Counted from the stretch's first letter, positions 30,641 through 40,347 are shown. The stretch: 64,000 nucleotides of DNA from Streptomyces sp. CC228A (GCF_021390935.1 NZ_JAJPUI010000003.1:372001-436000); one strand, 5' to 3'. Made by a program: numbers and translations. The notes: generated by a model not told the origin, from the letters alone.

Positions 30641-32020
30641 TCAGGCCTCGTTCTTGTCCTCGGCCTTCTCCTCGGCGTCGGCGGAGGCCTCGGCGGCCTC
30701 CTCGTCGTCCTCGTCGTCCAGGACGACCGGCTCGCCGTTGGTGTCGACGACCTTGGCGGCCTCGACGACCAGGGCCAGGGCCTTGCCGCGGGCGACCTCG
30801 CCGACGAGCATCGGGACCTGGTTGCCCTGGACGACGGCCTGGGCGAACTGGTCGGGGCTCATGCCGGAGGAGGCGGCGCGGCGCATGAGGTGCTCGGTGA
30901 GCTCCTCCTGGTTGACGTTGACCTTCTCCGTGGAGACCAGCTCGTCCAGGATGAACTGGGTCTTGATGCCCTTGACCGCGGCCTCGCGGGTCTCGGCGTC
31001 GAACTCCTCGGCGGTCTTGCCCTGGAGCTCCAGGTACTTGTCCAGCGTGAGGCCCATCTGGCCGAGCTGGTGGTGCTCCAGGTTGTGCTTGCGGGTGTTG
31101 ACCTCGTCCTCGAGCAGCTTCTCGGGGATCGGGACCTCGACCAGCTTCAGCAGCTCGTCCAGGACGCGCTCCTGGGCCTGGGTGGCCTGGTCGTACTGCT
31201 TCATGTTCTCGAGGCGCTTGCGGCTGTCGGCCTTCAGCTCGTCGAGCGTGTCGAACTCGCTCGCCATCTGGGCGAACTCGTCGTCCAGCTCGGGGAGCTC
31301 GCGGGCGGCGACCTGGGTGACCTTCACGGACACCTCGGCCTCCTTGCCCTCGGCGGAGCCGCCCTTGAGGGTGGAGGTGAAGGTGGCCTCGCCGCCGGCC
31401 TCCAGGCCGGTCACGGCCTCGTCGATGCCGTCGAGGAGCTCGCCGGAGCCGATCGTGTACTGCACGCCGCTGGCGACGCCGTCCGGGAGGACCTCGCCGT
31501 CGACCTTGGCCTCCAGGTCGAGGGTGACGACGTCGCCCTCGGCGGCGGCGCGCTCGACCGGGGAGGTGGACGCGAAGCGCTCGCGCAGCTGCTCCACGGA
31601 CTTCTCGACGTCCTCGTCGGTGACCTCGACGGCGTCGACGGTGATGTCGATGCCGGAGTAGTCCGGGATCTCGATGGCCGGGCGGATGTCCACCTCGGCG
31701 GTGAAGGCGAGGACCTCGCCGTCCTTCAGCTCGGTGATGTCGACCTCGGGCTGGCCCAGCGGGTTGACCTCGGCCTCGTTGACCGCCTCGGTGTAGAGCT
31801 TCGGCAGGGCGTCGTTGACGGCCTCCTCCAGCACCGCACCGCGGCCGAAGCGCTGGTCGATGACGCGCGCGGGGACCTTGCCCTTGCGGAAGCCCTTGAC
31901 CGTGACCTGCTGGTTGATCTTCTTGTACGCCGCGTCGAGGCTGTCCTTGAGCTCCTCGAAGGGCACCTCGACAGTGAGCCGAACCCGGGTCGGGTTCAGG
32001 GTCTCCACGGCGCTCTTCAC
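30641..32020 (-). CDS. tig: Trigger factor, ribosome-associated chaperone and peptidyl-prolyl isomerase
   Basis: 459 residues. Ribosome-binding N-terminal domain with the signature [21 protein letters not shown]-type PPIase domain at about 150-245 ([42 protein letters not shown]); helical C-terminal chaperone domain ([24 protein letters not shown]). Very acidic tail ([21 protein letters not shown]). Folds nascent chains at the exit tunnel. It sits upstream of the clpP genes, as in most bacteria, with its own terminator in between. Confidence 0.96.
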   Translation of the reverse strand: MKSAVETLNPTRVRLTVEVPFEELKDSLDAAYKKINQQVTVKGFRKGKVPARVIDQRFGRGAVLEEAVNDALPKLYTEAVNEAEVNPLGQPEVDITELKDGEVLAFTAEVDIRPAIEIPDYSGIDITVDAVEVTDEDVEKSVEQLRERFASTSPVERAAAEGDVVTLDLEAKVDGEVLPDGVASGVQYTIGSGELLDGIDEAVTGLEAGGEATFTSTLKGGSAEGKEAEVSVKVTQVAARELPELDDEFAQMASEFDTLDELKADSRKRLENMKQYDQATQAQERVLDELLKLVEVPIPEKLLEDEVNTRKHNLEHHQLGQMGLTLDKYLELQGKTAEEFDAETREAAVKGIKTQFILDELVSTEKVNVNQEELTEHLMRRAASSGMSPDQFAQAVVQGNQVPMLVGEVARGKALALVVEAAKVVDTNGEPVVLDDEDDEEAAEASADAEEKAEDKNEA

Positions 32021-32410
32021 GGTTCGGTCTCCTTGGTGGCTGATTCTGGCTTTCAGCTGGGGCTCGGTGGTTGGGCGGCCCCATCGGGAACGGCCCGGTC
32101 ACGAGACACACGGGCACGTAGCTTGCATAGTAACCGCAAGGAGTACGCGCCCCACAACGCGACCTTGATCAGCGGGAGCGCCGGAGCCGGGCCCCTTCGC
32201 GGGCGCGCGGGAGGCGTTCCCCGCGGGCAACCGGGGTGGCCCCTACGCGCGGCCCGCCGTCATGGGGAAGGCGCACCTCGCGGACGGGCGCCGCGGGGGC
32301 GGCTCGGTTCACAGGGGCCCGCGGAACGGCAGGCCAGGGGCCGCAGGGCGCGTACGCGGACGGGCGGCGCAGGGCCGGGGGGGGCCGGCGAGGCGCACGG
32401 CGGCCCGGCG
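32021..32410. other. Intergenic region upstream of tig
   Basis: 390 bp without a gene I can support. It contains the tig promoter/leader and GC-rich DNA downstream of the minus-strand tRNA-Pro. No obvious regulatory palindrome. Confidence 0.4.
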
Positions 32411-32487
32411 TGGTCGGGGTGGCGGGATTTGAACCCACGGCCTTCCGCTCCCAAAGCGGACGCGCTACCAAGCTGCGCCACACCCCG
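32411..32487 (-). tRNA. tRNA-Pro (anticodon UGG)
   Basis: Acceptor CGGGGTG/CACCCCG pairs over 7 bp. D-arm GCGCAGCTTGGTAGCGC, anticodon arm TCCGC-TTTGGGA-GCGGA with UGG, T-arm around GGGTTCAAATCCC, discriminator A. The 3' CCA is encoded (32411-32413 on the complementary strand). Confidence 0.95.
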
Positions 32488-32624
32488 TCTGGTGCGACAC
32501 GTAGGGTACATGGCCGCGGGCACTGCGTCGGCCCTTTAAGGGGTGTGCGACCAGCGGGCGGGACCCGCTACGATGCTGTTCGTGCCGCACCGGTCGCCAG
32601 CGCGTGACGGGTGGGGTGCCGCTT

Positions 32625-32698
32625 GCGGGCGTAGCTCAATGGTAGAGCCCTAGTCTTCCAAACTAGCTACGCGGGTTCGATTCCCGTCGCCCGCTCCA
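32625..32698 (+). tRNA. tRNA-Gly (anticodon UCC)
   Basis: Acceptor GCGGGCG/CGCCCGC, D-arm GCTCAATGGTAGAGC, anticodon arm CTAGT-CTTCCAA-ACTAG with UCC, T-arm GGGTTCGATTCCC, discriminator T, encoded CCA at 32696-32698. A TACGAT hexamer at 32569-32574, about 50 nt upstream, is a possible -10 element. Confidence 0.95.
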
Positions 32699-32700
32699 CT

Positions 32701-32747
32701 GCACCAGGGCCAGGCCCGAGGATGATCCTCCGGCCTGGCCCTGGTGC
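32701..32747 (+). terminator. Long nested hairpin after tRNA-Gly
   Basis: Outer stem of 16 bp (GCACCAGGGCCAGGCC and complement), one C opposite C, then an inner 5-6 bp stem GAGGAT/ATCCTC with almost no loop, followed by TTT. It starts 2 nt after the encoded CCA. Confidence 0.88.
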
Positions 32748-32964
32748 TTTCCGGGGCTCGCGCGGCTGGTCGGCGCAGGCGAGTGCGCGCGGATCACCGC
32801 GCTCCTCAAGAGGTGCCGGGCGCAGCAGCGCCGGCGGTATGCCCCACGGGCGCGCCGGCGAGTCGGAGAATGCGGGCCCCGGGGCACAGGGCGTCCGGGC
32901 CGCTTCTGGAGGCTGCCCGCGGGTGTCCATGCCGTCCTTTGCGCCGGGCCCCGTACGACCTGCT

Positions 32965-32998
32965 GGCCCGCCCGGCTGCCTGTGCCGCCGGGCGGGCC
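32965..32998 (-). terminator. Terminator of the small membrane protein gene
   Basis: 12-bp stem GGCCCGCCCGGC / GCCGGGCGGGCC with a 10-nt loop, 11 nt past the stop of the minus-strand gene. Confidence 0.65.
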
Positions 32999-33009
32999 CG
33001 AGGCGCTCC

Positions 33010-33204
33010 TCAGAAGCTGATCTTGCTGATCGAGGCGGTTATCTCGCTCAGGACGTTGTTGATGGTCGGCCCGAGTCCGGACGACGCGAGGAAGAATCCG
33101 AGGAGCGCGGCGACGAACGCCGGCCCCGTCTTGATGGAGCCGCTGCGGATCATCATCACCAGGACGATCGCCAACAGCAGCACCACGGACAGCGAAATGA
33201 CCAC
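33010..33204 (-). CDS. Small membrane protein of unknown function
   Basis: 64 residues, two hydrophobic helices (VISLSVVLLLAIVLVMMIR and FVAALLGFFLASSGLGPTI) and a short polar C-terminus (EITASISKISF). Two GTG codons could start it. The one at 33204 has GAGGGG 8 nt upstream; the one at 33213 lies directly on that site, so I chose 33204. Small two-helix proteins ending this way are common in streptomycetes. No function can be read from the sequence. Confidence 0.65.
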   Translation of the reverse strand: MVISLSVVLLLAIVLVMMIRSGSIKTGPAFVAALLGFFLASSGLGPTINNVLSEITASISKISF

Positions 33205-33340
33205 GACGCTCACCCCTCGGTCGGCCCTTACGGACACCGGGGGCACACGGCCCGGCACCCCCCGCTCGGCGTCCATCGTGCCATCAACCTGCCCGCCTGC
33301 GCTGCCCCGTGACACCTCGCCGGCGGGCCGCGCCAGGGCG

Positions 33341-33418
33341 GGTGCCCGCCGGGCGGCGGCGGGCGGCCGGAGCGGTGCCCGCCGGGCGGCGGCGGGCCGC
33401 CAGGGCGGTGTCCGCCGG
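33341..33418. repeat. 33-bp tandem repeat in a gene-free stretch
   Basis: The 33205-33643 interval has no convincing gene. In it a 33-bp unit beginning GGTGCCCGCCGGGCGGCGGC is repeated at 33341, 33374 and (partial, diverged) 33407. Period 33 keeps frame, and on the minus strand would read as an 11-residue RRRPAGT-type repeat, but no start signal supports translation. Confidence 0.7.
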
Positions 33419-33643
33419 TGGGAGGTTTCTCGGAGGAATACGCGGAATTCGTTGCAGGGCCGCTGCGGGTCGTTCACGGAACATACGCAGGGACGCGAGG
33501 CTGTGGCCACCGTCCTACGGAGAGTGTCGGCGATATGCGGCTTTTGATACGCACTTATCGCGGCATTTCGGGCTCCCCGTGGAGGGTGTGAGGGCGAACT
33601 CCCGGAACTCTCCGGGGCTGCGGGCGTGGTTAGTGTGCGGTGA

Positions 33644-34765
33644 ATGCCCCACCCACCCCACGAAAAGCAGAAACACCGGAACGCCTTCTTCGACAACGCC
33701 AAATACCTGGCGATCGTGCTGGTCGCCGTGGCGCACGCGTGGGAGCCGGTCATGGAGGGCAGCCGCACCACCCGCGCGCTGTACATGGTCGTCTACACCT
33801 TCCACATGCCGGCCTTCGTGATCATCTCCGGGTACTTCTCCCGGGGCTTCGCCGGGCGGCCGGAACAGATGAGACGGCTGGTGAGCGGGGTCGTCGTCCC
33901 GTACGTGGTGTTCGAGGCGGCGTACTCGCTGCTCCGCCGCTGGGCCGGGGGCGAGCCGGAGCACCCCCTGTCGCTCACCGACCCCTTCTACCTGACGTGG
34001 TTCCTGGCAGCCCTGTTCGTCTGGCGGCTGACCGTGCCGCTGTGGCGGGCGCTGCGCCATCCGCTGCCGGTGGCGGTGGCCGTCGCGGCCGCCGCCTCCT
34101 GCACGCCCGGGATCGGCGCCGACCTGGACCTCCCGCGGGTGCTCCAGTTCCTGCCGTTCTTCGTGCTGGGGCTGGTGCTGCGGGAGGAGCACTTCCTGCT
34201 GCTGCGGCGGCCCGCGGTGCGCGCGGCGGCCGTGCCGGTGGCGGTGGGCGCGGTGGCCGCGGCCTACGTCCTGGCGCCGGAGCTGCGGCTCGGCTGGTTC
34301 TTCCGCAATGCGGCCGCGCAGGAGTCGGCCGCACCGTGGTGGTCGGGCCCGGTGATGACGGCGGCCCTGGGCGCGTGCGCGCTGGTGCTCGCGGCGGCGT
34401 TCCTCGCGTGGGTGCCAGGGCGCCGGATGTGGTGCACGGCCCTGGGGGCGGGCAGCGTGTGCGGCTACCTGCTGCACGGCTTCCCCCTGAAGGCACTGGA
34501 GTACGGGGGCGTGGTGGAGGCGTATCCGGTACTGGCCTCGCCCGCCGGGCGGATCGGCCTGACGGCGGCCGCCGCGGTGGTGGTGACGCTGCTGTGCACC
34601 GGGCCGGTGCGGCGGGCGCTGCGCTGCGTGACGGAGCCGCACCTGGCGTGGGCGTTCCGCCCGGCGCCGCCCCCGGCCGCGCCCGGACCCCGGCCCGCGG
34701 AGCCGGCCGGCGGCGAGCGGTCCGCCGGGGCGGGCCGGGAGCCCGTCGCCGTCAGCCGGCCGTGA
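33644..34765 (+). CDS. Acyltransferase 3 family integral membrane protein
   Basis: 373 residues, about ten TM helices. Conserved opening RNAFFDNAKYLAIVLVAVAHAW with the family's Asn/Asp and His; FHMPAFVIISGYFSRGF, FLAALFVWRLTVPLW and a late GYLLHGFPLKALEY complete the fucose-4-O-acetylase-like pattern. Members transfer acyl groups to cell-surface sugars; the substrate here is unknown. The C-terminal 40 residues are Pro/Ala-rich and probably disordered. The stop codon overlaps the convergent HD-domain gene by 14 bp. Confidence 0.85.
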   Translation: MPHPPHEKQKHRNAFFDNAKYLAIVLVAVAHAWEPVMEGSRTTRALYMVVYTFHMPAFVIISGYFSRGFAGRPEQMRRLVSGVVVPYVVFEAAYSLLRRWAGGEPEHPLSLTDPFYLTWFLAALFVWRLTVPLWRALRHPLPVAVAVAAAASCTPGIGADLDLPRVLQFLPFFVLGLVLREEHFLLLRRPAVRAAAVPVAVGAVAAAYVLAPELRLGWFFRNAAAQESAAPWWSGPVMTAALGACALVLAAAFLAWVPGRRMWCTALGAGSVCGYLLHGFPLKALEYGGVVEAYPVLASPAGRIGLTAAAAVVVTLLCTGPVRRALRCVTEPHLAWAFRPAPPPAAPGPRPAEPAGGERSAGAGREPVAVSRP

Positions 34766-35207
34766 GGCCCAGCAGCTGCCGCATGTGCGCGTACTTCGCG
34801 GTCAGCCGGGCGCGGACCGCCTCGTCCAGGACGGCGAGGCGGTCCGGGTCGGCGTTGTGGGCGAGGTCGGCCTCCTTGACGAGGAGGGCCCCCGGAACGG
34901 CCAGGATGCGGGCGGCGTAGTCCGCGGGCGCCTCACCGGGCCGCTTGGTCAGCGCGAGGACCATGTCCTTGACCTGCGGGGCCAGCGGGGCGTCGGCGAG
35001 CCACCGCGGGGACAGGGCGCCGTCCTCGACGGCGTCGTGCAGCCAGGCGGCGGCGATCTGCTCGTCGCTGCCGCCGCGGGCGCGCACGCCGTCGGCGACG
35101 GCCTGGAGGTGCTCGGCGTAGGGGCGGCCCGCCTTGTCGGTCTGGCCGTCGTGGGCGCGGCGGGCCAGGGCTTCGACCTGGTCGGGCGTGAGGTGCGGCT
35201 GCGGCAT
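34752..35207 (-). CDS. HD-domain phosphohydrolase-like protein
   Basis: 151 residues. RelA/SpoT-type HD pattern: ARRAHDGQTDKAGRPYAEHLQAVADGV, AAAWLHDAVEDG with the metal-binding His-Asp, and LVKEADLAHNADPDRL further on. It resembles small stand-alone HD proteins related to the (p)ppGpp hydrolase domain, but hydrolysis of ppGpp is not established. Convergent with and overlapping the acyltransferase gene by 14 bp. Confidence 0.82.
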   Translation of the reverse strand: MPQPHLTPDQVEALARRAHDGQTDKAGRPYAEHLQAVADGVRARGGSDEQIAAAWLHDAVEDGALSPRWLADAPLAPQVKDMVLALTKRPGEAPADYAARILAVPGALLVKEADLAHNADPDRLAVLDEAVRARLTAKYAHMRQLLGLTAG

Positions 35208-35289
35208 GCGGCGACTGTACGCCGGGGGCGGCGCCGCGCCGCCCGGAGGTGCGGGCGGGCCGGAGGTACGGGCGGGCCGGTGCGGCGGA

Positions 35290-36438
35290 TCAGGAGGTGC
35301 GGGAGATGAGCAGCAGGGCCCGGTCGTCGTTGACGTCCTTGGCGCACGCCTCGATCAGGTGCCACGCCGCGCCCTGGAAGCCGGCGGTGACGTAGCGGTC
35401 GGCCTCGCCGGTGAGGCGGTCGACGCCCTCGGCGATGTCCCGGTCGGCGGCTTCCACGAGGCCGTCCGTGAACAGCATGAGGACGTCGCCGGGGCGCAGG
35501 GTGCCCTTCACCGGGTGGAACTCGGCCCCGTCGTACACGCCGAGGAGGGGGCCTTCCGCGGCCTTCTCCTCCCAGCGGCCGCTGCCCGCGTGGAGCTGGA
35601 GGGCGGGCAGGTGGCCGGCGGAGAGGAGTTCGTAGTCGCCGGAGTCCAGGTCCAGCACCAGGTGGACGGAGGTCGCGAAGCCCTCGTCCCAGTCCTGGCG
35701 GAGCAGGTAGCCGTTGGCGGCGGGCAGGAAGTCGTGCGGCGGCAGGGAGCCGAGGAGGCCGCCGAACGCACCGGACAGGAGGAGGGCTCGGGAGCCGGCG
35801 TCCATGCCCTTGCCGGACACGTCGGTGAGGACGACCTCAAGGGTGCGGCCCCCGTGGGTGCGGGCGGCCACGACGAAGTCGCCGGAGAAGGACTGGCCGC
35901 CCGCGGGGCGCAGGGCCATCTCGCGGTGCCAGCCCTTGGGGAGCGGGGGCAGGGCGCTCTGGGCGCGGATGCGTTCGCGTAGGTCGAAGAGCATGGTGCC
36001 GCCGCGCCGCCAGGGCACGCCGACGCGGGCGCGGAACTGCGCTATCAGCAGCCCGAAGAGCCCGCAGGCGGCGACCACGAGGACCGTGCCGGGGGTCACG
36101 CGGGCGAAGCCCTCGGTGTACGGGCCGAGCACCGCGGACTCGATGATGAGGGCGGCGGCCGCCGCCGCGTACAGGCCGAGCAGGCTCGCGGGCCGCAGCA
36201 GCAGGCCGCCGGCCACGATGGGCAGGACGAGCGCTTCGGGCGCGAACCACACCGGGGCGGCGAGCGTGGCCAGCATCAGCGCCGGGATGGTCAGGAAGAG
36301 GGCGGCCAGCGCGATCCAGTCGGAGCCGTCGCCGCGGAAGTAGTCGACGGCGGATTTGCGCAGGCCGACGCGGGCCCGGTGGACCGCCTTGCGGTACCGG
36401 GCCAGGTACGCGTCCACTCGTCGTGCGCTACGGGCCAT
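35290..36438 (-). CDS. PP2C-type SpoIIE-like serine phosphatase, membrane-bound
   Basis: 382 residues. N-terminal membrane part of about four helices (WIALAALFLTIPALMLATLAAP, LVLPIVAGGLLL, GLYAAAAAALIIESAVLG, VLVVAACGLFGLLIAQ), then a SpoIIE domain: GGQSFSGDFVVAA, VVLTDVSGKGMDAGSRALLLSGAFG, YELLSAGHLPALQ and LMLFTDGLVEAADRDI, which carry the metal-binding Asp residues. Such phosphatases act on anti-anti-sigma proteins. Divergent from the Eis-like gene. Confidence 0.9.
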   Translation of the reverse strand: MARSARRVDAYLARYRKAVHRARVGLRKSAVDYFRGDGSDWIALAALFLTIPALMLATLAAPVWFAPEALVLPIVAGGLLLRPASLLGLYAAAAAALIIESAVLGPYTEGFARVTPGTVLVVAACGLFGLLIAQFRARVGVPWRRGGTMLFDLRERIRAQSALPPLPKGWHREMALRPAGGQSFSGDFVVAARTHGGRTLEVVLTDVSGKGMDAGSRALLLSGAFGGLLGSLPPHDFLPAANGYLLRQDWDEGFATSVHLVLDLDSGDYELLSAGHLPALQLHAGSGRWEEKAAEGPLLGVYDGAEFHPVKGTLRPGDVLMLFTDGLVEAADRDIAEGVDRLTGEADRYVTAGFQGAAWHLIEACAKDVNDDRALLLISRTS

Positions 36439-36545
36439 CGGGACGTGACCCTATCCATCCGGCGGGGCCGTGTGCAGGCGACCCCCGTGTGCAGGTGTGC
36501 GAAAACGGTTCGCCCGGGCCGGACGGTGACTGGTACGCATGGCAT

Positions 36546-37775
36546 ATGACTACCGAGTTGCGGGTCCTGCGTGCGTCCGAGTGGGATGCCTGGTACGGGC
36601 AGTTGGAGCTGGCGTTCGGCGGGGTCCCGGAGGCCCCCGAGGAGCAGGAGCTGTGGCGGGCGCTGACCGAGCCCGCGCGGTCGCTCGGCGCCTGGGACGG
36701 GGACCTGTGCGTGGGGACGGCGGGGGCGTTCTCGTTCCGGGTGGCGGTGCCGGGCGGCGCGGTGGTGCCGGCGGCCGGGGTGACGATGGTGGGGGTGGCG
36801 CCGACGCACCGCAGGCGGGGGATCCTCACCTCGATGATGCGGCGGCAGTTGGACGACGTGCGTGCCCTGGGTGAGCCGCTGGCGCTGCTGACGGCGTCGG
36901 AACCGGATATCTACGGGCGGTTCGGTTACGGTCTGGGCGCGCTGCGGATGCGGGCGGAGATCGACACGAGCCGGGTGCGGCTGTCCGTACCCGAGGGGAC
37001 GGATGGCGTACGGCTGCGGCTCGCGTCCCCGGCGGAGGCGTCCGGGGCGTGCGAGGCGGTCTACGCGCGCCTGGTGCCGGGCCGGCCGGGGATGCTGGAG
37101 CGCCGGCCGGGCTGGGAGCGGCTGCCGCTGCTGGACCCGCCGTCCGAGCGGGCGGGGGCGTCGCCGCTGACGTGCGTGCTGGCGGAGCGGGGCGGTGAGG
37201 TGGCGGGCTTCGCGCTGTACCGGGTGCGTCCGGAGTTCGACGCGGCGGGCGCCCGGGGCGCGGTCGTGTTGGAGCACTTGGAGGCGCTCGACCCCGCTGC
37301 GTACGCCGCCCTGCTGCGCTACCTGTGCGAGATGGACCTCGTCTCGTCGGTGCGGATGCACAACCGGCCGGTGGACGACGCCTGGCAGCACCTGGTGTCG
37401 GACATCCGGCGGTGCCAAGTGGCGCACCGGGACGGGATGTTCGTGCGGCTGGTGGACGTGGGCGGGGCGCTGGAGGCGCGGACCTACCAGGCGCCGGTGG
37501 ACGTCGTGCTGGACGTGGTCGACGACTTCTGCCCCTGGAACACGGGGCGCTGGCGGCTGACCGGGGACGCCAAGGGCGCGCGGTGCGTGGGCACGAGCGA
37601 CCCGGCGGAGCTGGCGCTGTCGGTGCGGGAGCTGGGCGCGGCCTACCTGGGCGGGGTGCCGCTGGCGTCCCTCGCGGCGGCCGGGCGGGTGCGGGAGCTG
37701 CGGGAGGGCGCGCTGGCGGAGGCGTCGGCAGCCTTCGGCTCGGTGGTGGCGCCGTGGCTGCCGCACGGCTTCTGA
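36546..37775 (+). CDS. Eis-like GNAT N-acetyltransferase
   Basis: 409 residues starting MTTELRVLRASEWDAWYGQLELAFGG (ATG 36546). N-terminal GNAT domain with the acetyl-CoA loop VGVAPTHRRRGILTSMMRRQLDDV, then a second GNAT-like domain and a C-terminal SCP2-like domain (RTYQAPVDVVLDVVDDFCPWN) that ends in a free carboxy-terminal Phe (LPHGF), as in mycobacterial Eis. These enzymes acetylate amines, including aminoglycosides in some cases; the substrate here is unknown. No clear ribosome binding site. Confidence 0.88.
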   Translation: MTTELRVLRASEWDAWYGQLELAFGGVPEAPEEQELWRALTEPARSLGAWDGDLCVGTAGAFSFRVAVPGGAVVPAAGVTMVGVAPTHRRRGILTSMMRRQLDDVRALGEPLALLTASEPDIYGRFGYGLGALRMRAEIDTSRVRLSVPEGTDGVRLRLASPAEASGACEAVYARLVPGRPGMLERRPGWERLPLLDPPSERAGASPLTCVLAERGGEVAGFALYRVRPEFDAAGARGAVVLEHLEALDPAAYAALLRYLCEMDLVSSVRMHNRPVDDAWQHLVSDIRRCQVAHRDGMFVRLVDVGGALEARTYQAPVDVVLDVVDDFCPWNTGRWRLTGDAKGARCVGTSDPAELALSVRELGAAYLGGVPLASLAAAGRVRELREGALAEASAAFGSVVAPWLPHGF

Positions 37776-37782
37776 CGGCCGG

Positions 37783-38604
37783 TCACCCCGGCTGGCAGGC
37801 GGGGCACCAGAAGAGGTTGCGGGCGGCGAGATCGGCGGTGCGGATCTCGCCGCCGCAGATGTGGCAGGCCTGGCGGGCCCGCCGGTAGACATACACCTCG
37901 CCGCCGTGGTCGTCCACCCTCGGCGGGCGGCCCATCGCCTCCGGGGTGTGCTCGGGGCGGACCGTGTCGATGCGGTTGAGGCGGACGCCCTCGCGCATGA
38001 GGGCGGCCAGGTCCGCCCAGATCGCGGTCCACTGGTCCGGCGCCAGGTCCCGGCCGGGGCGGTACGGGTCGATGCCGTGCCGGAAGAGGACCTCGGCGCG
38101 GTAGACGTTGCCGACGCCCGCGACGACCTTCTGGTCCATGAGGAGGGCGGCGATGGTGGTGCGGGAGCGGGAGATGCGGCGCCAGGCGCGTGCGGCCCCC
38201 TCCTCGCCGGCGTCGGCGGCGCGCAGCGGGTCCGGGCCGAGCCGGTCGTGGACCGCCTGCTTCTCGGGGTCGGTGACGAGCGCGCAGACCGCGGGGCCGC
38301 GCAGGTCGGCGTACGACTCCTCGCCGGCCAGGCGCAGCCGTACGGTGTCCGCCGGCGGGGGCGCGGGGGCGGCGCCGAACGCCGCCTTGCCGAACAGGCC
38401 GAGGTGGATGTGCACCCACTCCCCCGTGCCGAAGCCGAGGAAGAGGTGCTTGCCGTGCGCCTCGGTGCGCTCCAGGACGGTGCCGTCGAGGAGGGCGGCG
38501 GCGTCGGAGAACTTGCCCTGCGGGCTGGTGACGCGGACGCGGCGGCCGCCGAACCGGTTGCGGTAGTCGGCGGCCAGCCGGTGGATCGTATGCCCTTCGG
38601 GCAC
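37783..38604 (-). CDS. Fpg/Nei family DNA glycosylase/AP lyase
   Basis: 273 residues. The GTG start at 38604 is followed by Pro-Glu-Gly-His (PEGHTIHRLA): Pro2 is the catalytic nucleophile, Glu3 the proton donor. Lys in AHGKHLFLGF, helix-two-turn-helix MDQKVVAGVGNVYRAEVLF, and a C-terminal zinc finger (CHICGGEI...WCPACQ). PEGH rather than PELPEV points to the endonuclease VIII (Nei) branch that removes oxidised pyrimidines. Starts 5 nt after rpiB, so co-transcribed; its stop is 7 bp from the convergent acetyltransferase stop. Confidence 0.92.
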   Translation of the reverse strand: MPEGHTIHRLAADYRNRFGGRRVRVTSPQGKFSDAAALLDGTVLERTEAHGKHLFLGFGTGEWVHIHLGLFGKAAFGAAPAPPPADTVRLRLAGEESYADLRGPAVCALVTDPEKQAVHDRLGPDPLRAADAGEEGAARAWRRISRSRTTIAALLMDQKVVAGVGNVYRAEVLFRHGIDPYRPGRDLAPDQWTAIWADLAALMREGVRLNRIDTVRPEHTPEAMGRPPRVDDHGGEVYVYRRARQACHICGGEIRTADLAARNLFWCPACQPG

Positions 38605-38609
38605 GGGCC

Positions 38610-39098
<489 letters not shown>

Positions 39099-39243
39099 GG
39101 TCCGAGTGTGGCACGCGCGGGGCGCGCCCCCGCAACCGGGGCAGGCCGCCCCCACGCGGGCCCCGGCGCGGGGTCGCTGCCGCGGGGGCGCTGCCGCGCG
39201 GGTGGACGGGCGCCTGCGGCGGTGCGGTGCGGGGCTGCCGGCT

Positions 39244-39420
39244 GCGCGGGCCTCGCCGGGGCTACGGAGGCCCCTTCGGGCGTACGGGCGCGGGCGCGCT
39301 GCCCCGTCGAGCGTACGGGCGCGGGCGCCTGCGCGCGGGCCTCGCCGGGGCTACGGAGACCCCCTTCGGGCGTACGGGCGCGGGCGCGCTGCCCCGTCGG
39401 GCGTACGGGCGCGGGCGCCT
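39244..39420. repeat. Direct duplication of an 87-88 bp GC-rich unit
   Basis: The spacer 39099-39768 (670 bp) carries no gene I can support. Units 39244-39330 and 39333-39420 are almost identical, differing by two substitutions and one extra C. Inside each, the word GGGCGTACGGGCGCGGGCGC recurs. Diverged fragments (GGGCCTCGCC) continue to about 39640, so this is probably an older, larger array. Confidence 0.8.
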
Positions 39421-39768
39421 GCGCGCGCTGCCCCTTCGGACCTACGGGCGGGGGCGCCTATGGCGGTGCGGGGGTCCCGGGGCCGAGGGTGCGGGCGCGA
39501 TGCAGCGCGGGCCTCGCCCGGCCTGCGGGCGCGCCGCCCTTCGGGCGCACGGGGCGCGGGTACCTGCGGCCGTGCGGTGCCCGTGGGCGGGAGCGCTACG
39601 GCCGCGGGGGCTGCCGGCCGTGCGGGCCTCGCCGGGGCTGGGGCACGCTGCCTCGTCGGGTGCACCGGGCCGCATGCGCCCCCGGCCGCACCGGGGGCCG
39701 GTGCAGGCGCGGTACGGCGGTGGCCTTGCGGGCGGCGGGGGCCGCGTGCCCTGCTGCCCGGAGCGGTG

Positions 39769-40347
39769 TCAGCCGCGGTGGCCCGCGAGCTTCCAGGCGG
39801 TCGGGAGCAGCCCCATGGCCAGGGCGGCCTTCAGCGCGTCCCCGAGGAGGAACGGGACCATTCCTGCGGCGAGCGCCTCGGACAGGCCCATGCCGGTCGC
39901 CAGCGCCAGGTACGGGACGCCGACCGCGTAGATGATCGCGGAGCCCGCGGCCATGGCCCCGGCCATGCGCCACACCGAGCGGTCGGCGCCGCGCCGGGCG
40001 AGCGCGCCGACCGCGGTGGCGGCCAGCAGCATGCCGAGGACGTAGCCGAGGCTCGGCAGGGCGTATCCGGAGGCCCCGCCGGCGAACCACGGCAGGCCCG
40101 CCATGCCGACGACGGCGTACAGGGCCAGCGCGGCGAAGCCTCGGCGGGCGCCGAGGGCGGTGCCGACGAGCAGGGCGGCGAAGGTCTGCCCCGTCACGGG
40201 CACCGGGGAGCCGGGCACCGGGACGGCGATCTGGGCGGCGAGACCGGTCAGCACGGCGCCGCCGGCGACGAGGGCCGCGTCGCGGACGCGGCTGGTCGGC
40301 AGCAGGTCGGCGAGGACCGCTCCTGCGGGGGCGGCGGCAGTGCTCAT
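39769..40347 (-). CDS. bioY: Biotin transporter BioY
   Basis: 192 residues from MSTAAAPAG (ATG 40347, GGAG 8 nt upstream). Six TM helices typical of ECF S-components: VTGQTFAALLVGTALGARRGFAALALYAVVGMAGLPWFAGGASG, LGYVLGMLLAATAVG and a C-terminal GDALKAALAMGLLP. The GQTFAALLVG and GLPWF patterns are BioY hallmarks. No EcfA/EcfT genes adjoin, so it works alone or with a shared energising module. Confidence 0.92.
   Translation of the reverse strand: MSTAAAPAGAVLADLLPTSRVRDAALVAGGAVLTGLAAQIAVPVPGSPVPVTGQTFAALLVGTALGARRGFAALALYAVVGMAGLPWFAGGASGYALPSLGYVLGMLLAATAVGALARRGADRSVWRMAGAMAAGSAIIYAVGVPYLALATGMGLSEALAAGMVPFLLGDALKAALAMGLLPTAWKLAGHRG

Noticed and set aside
32411..32698. tRNA genes as integration (att) sites
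   Set aside because: No integrase, no direct repeat of a tRNA 3' end and no mobile genes nearby.
33341..33418. Possible CRISPR-like array
   Set aside because: Repeats are directly adjacent with no unique spacers, and there are no cas genes.
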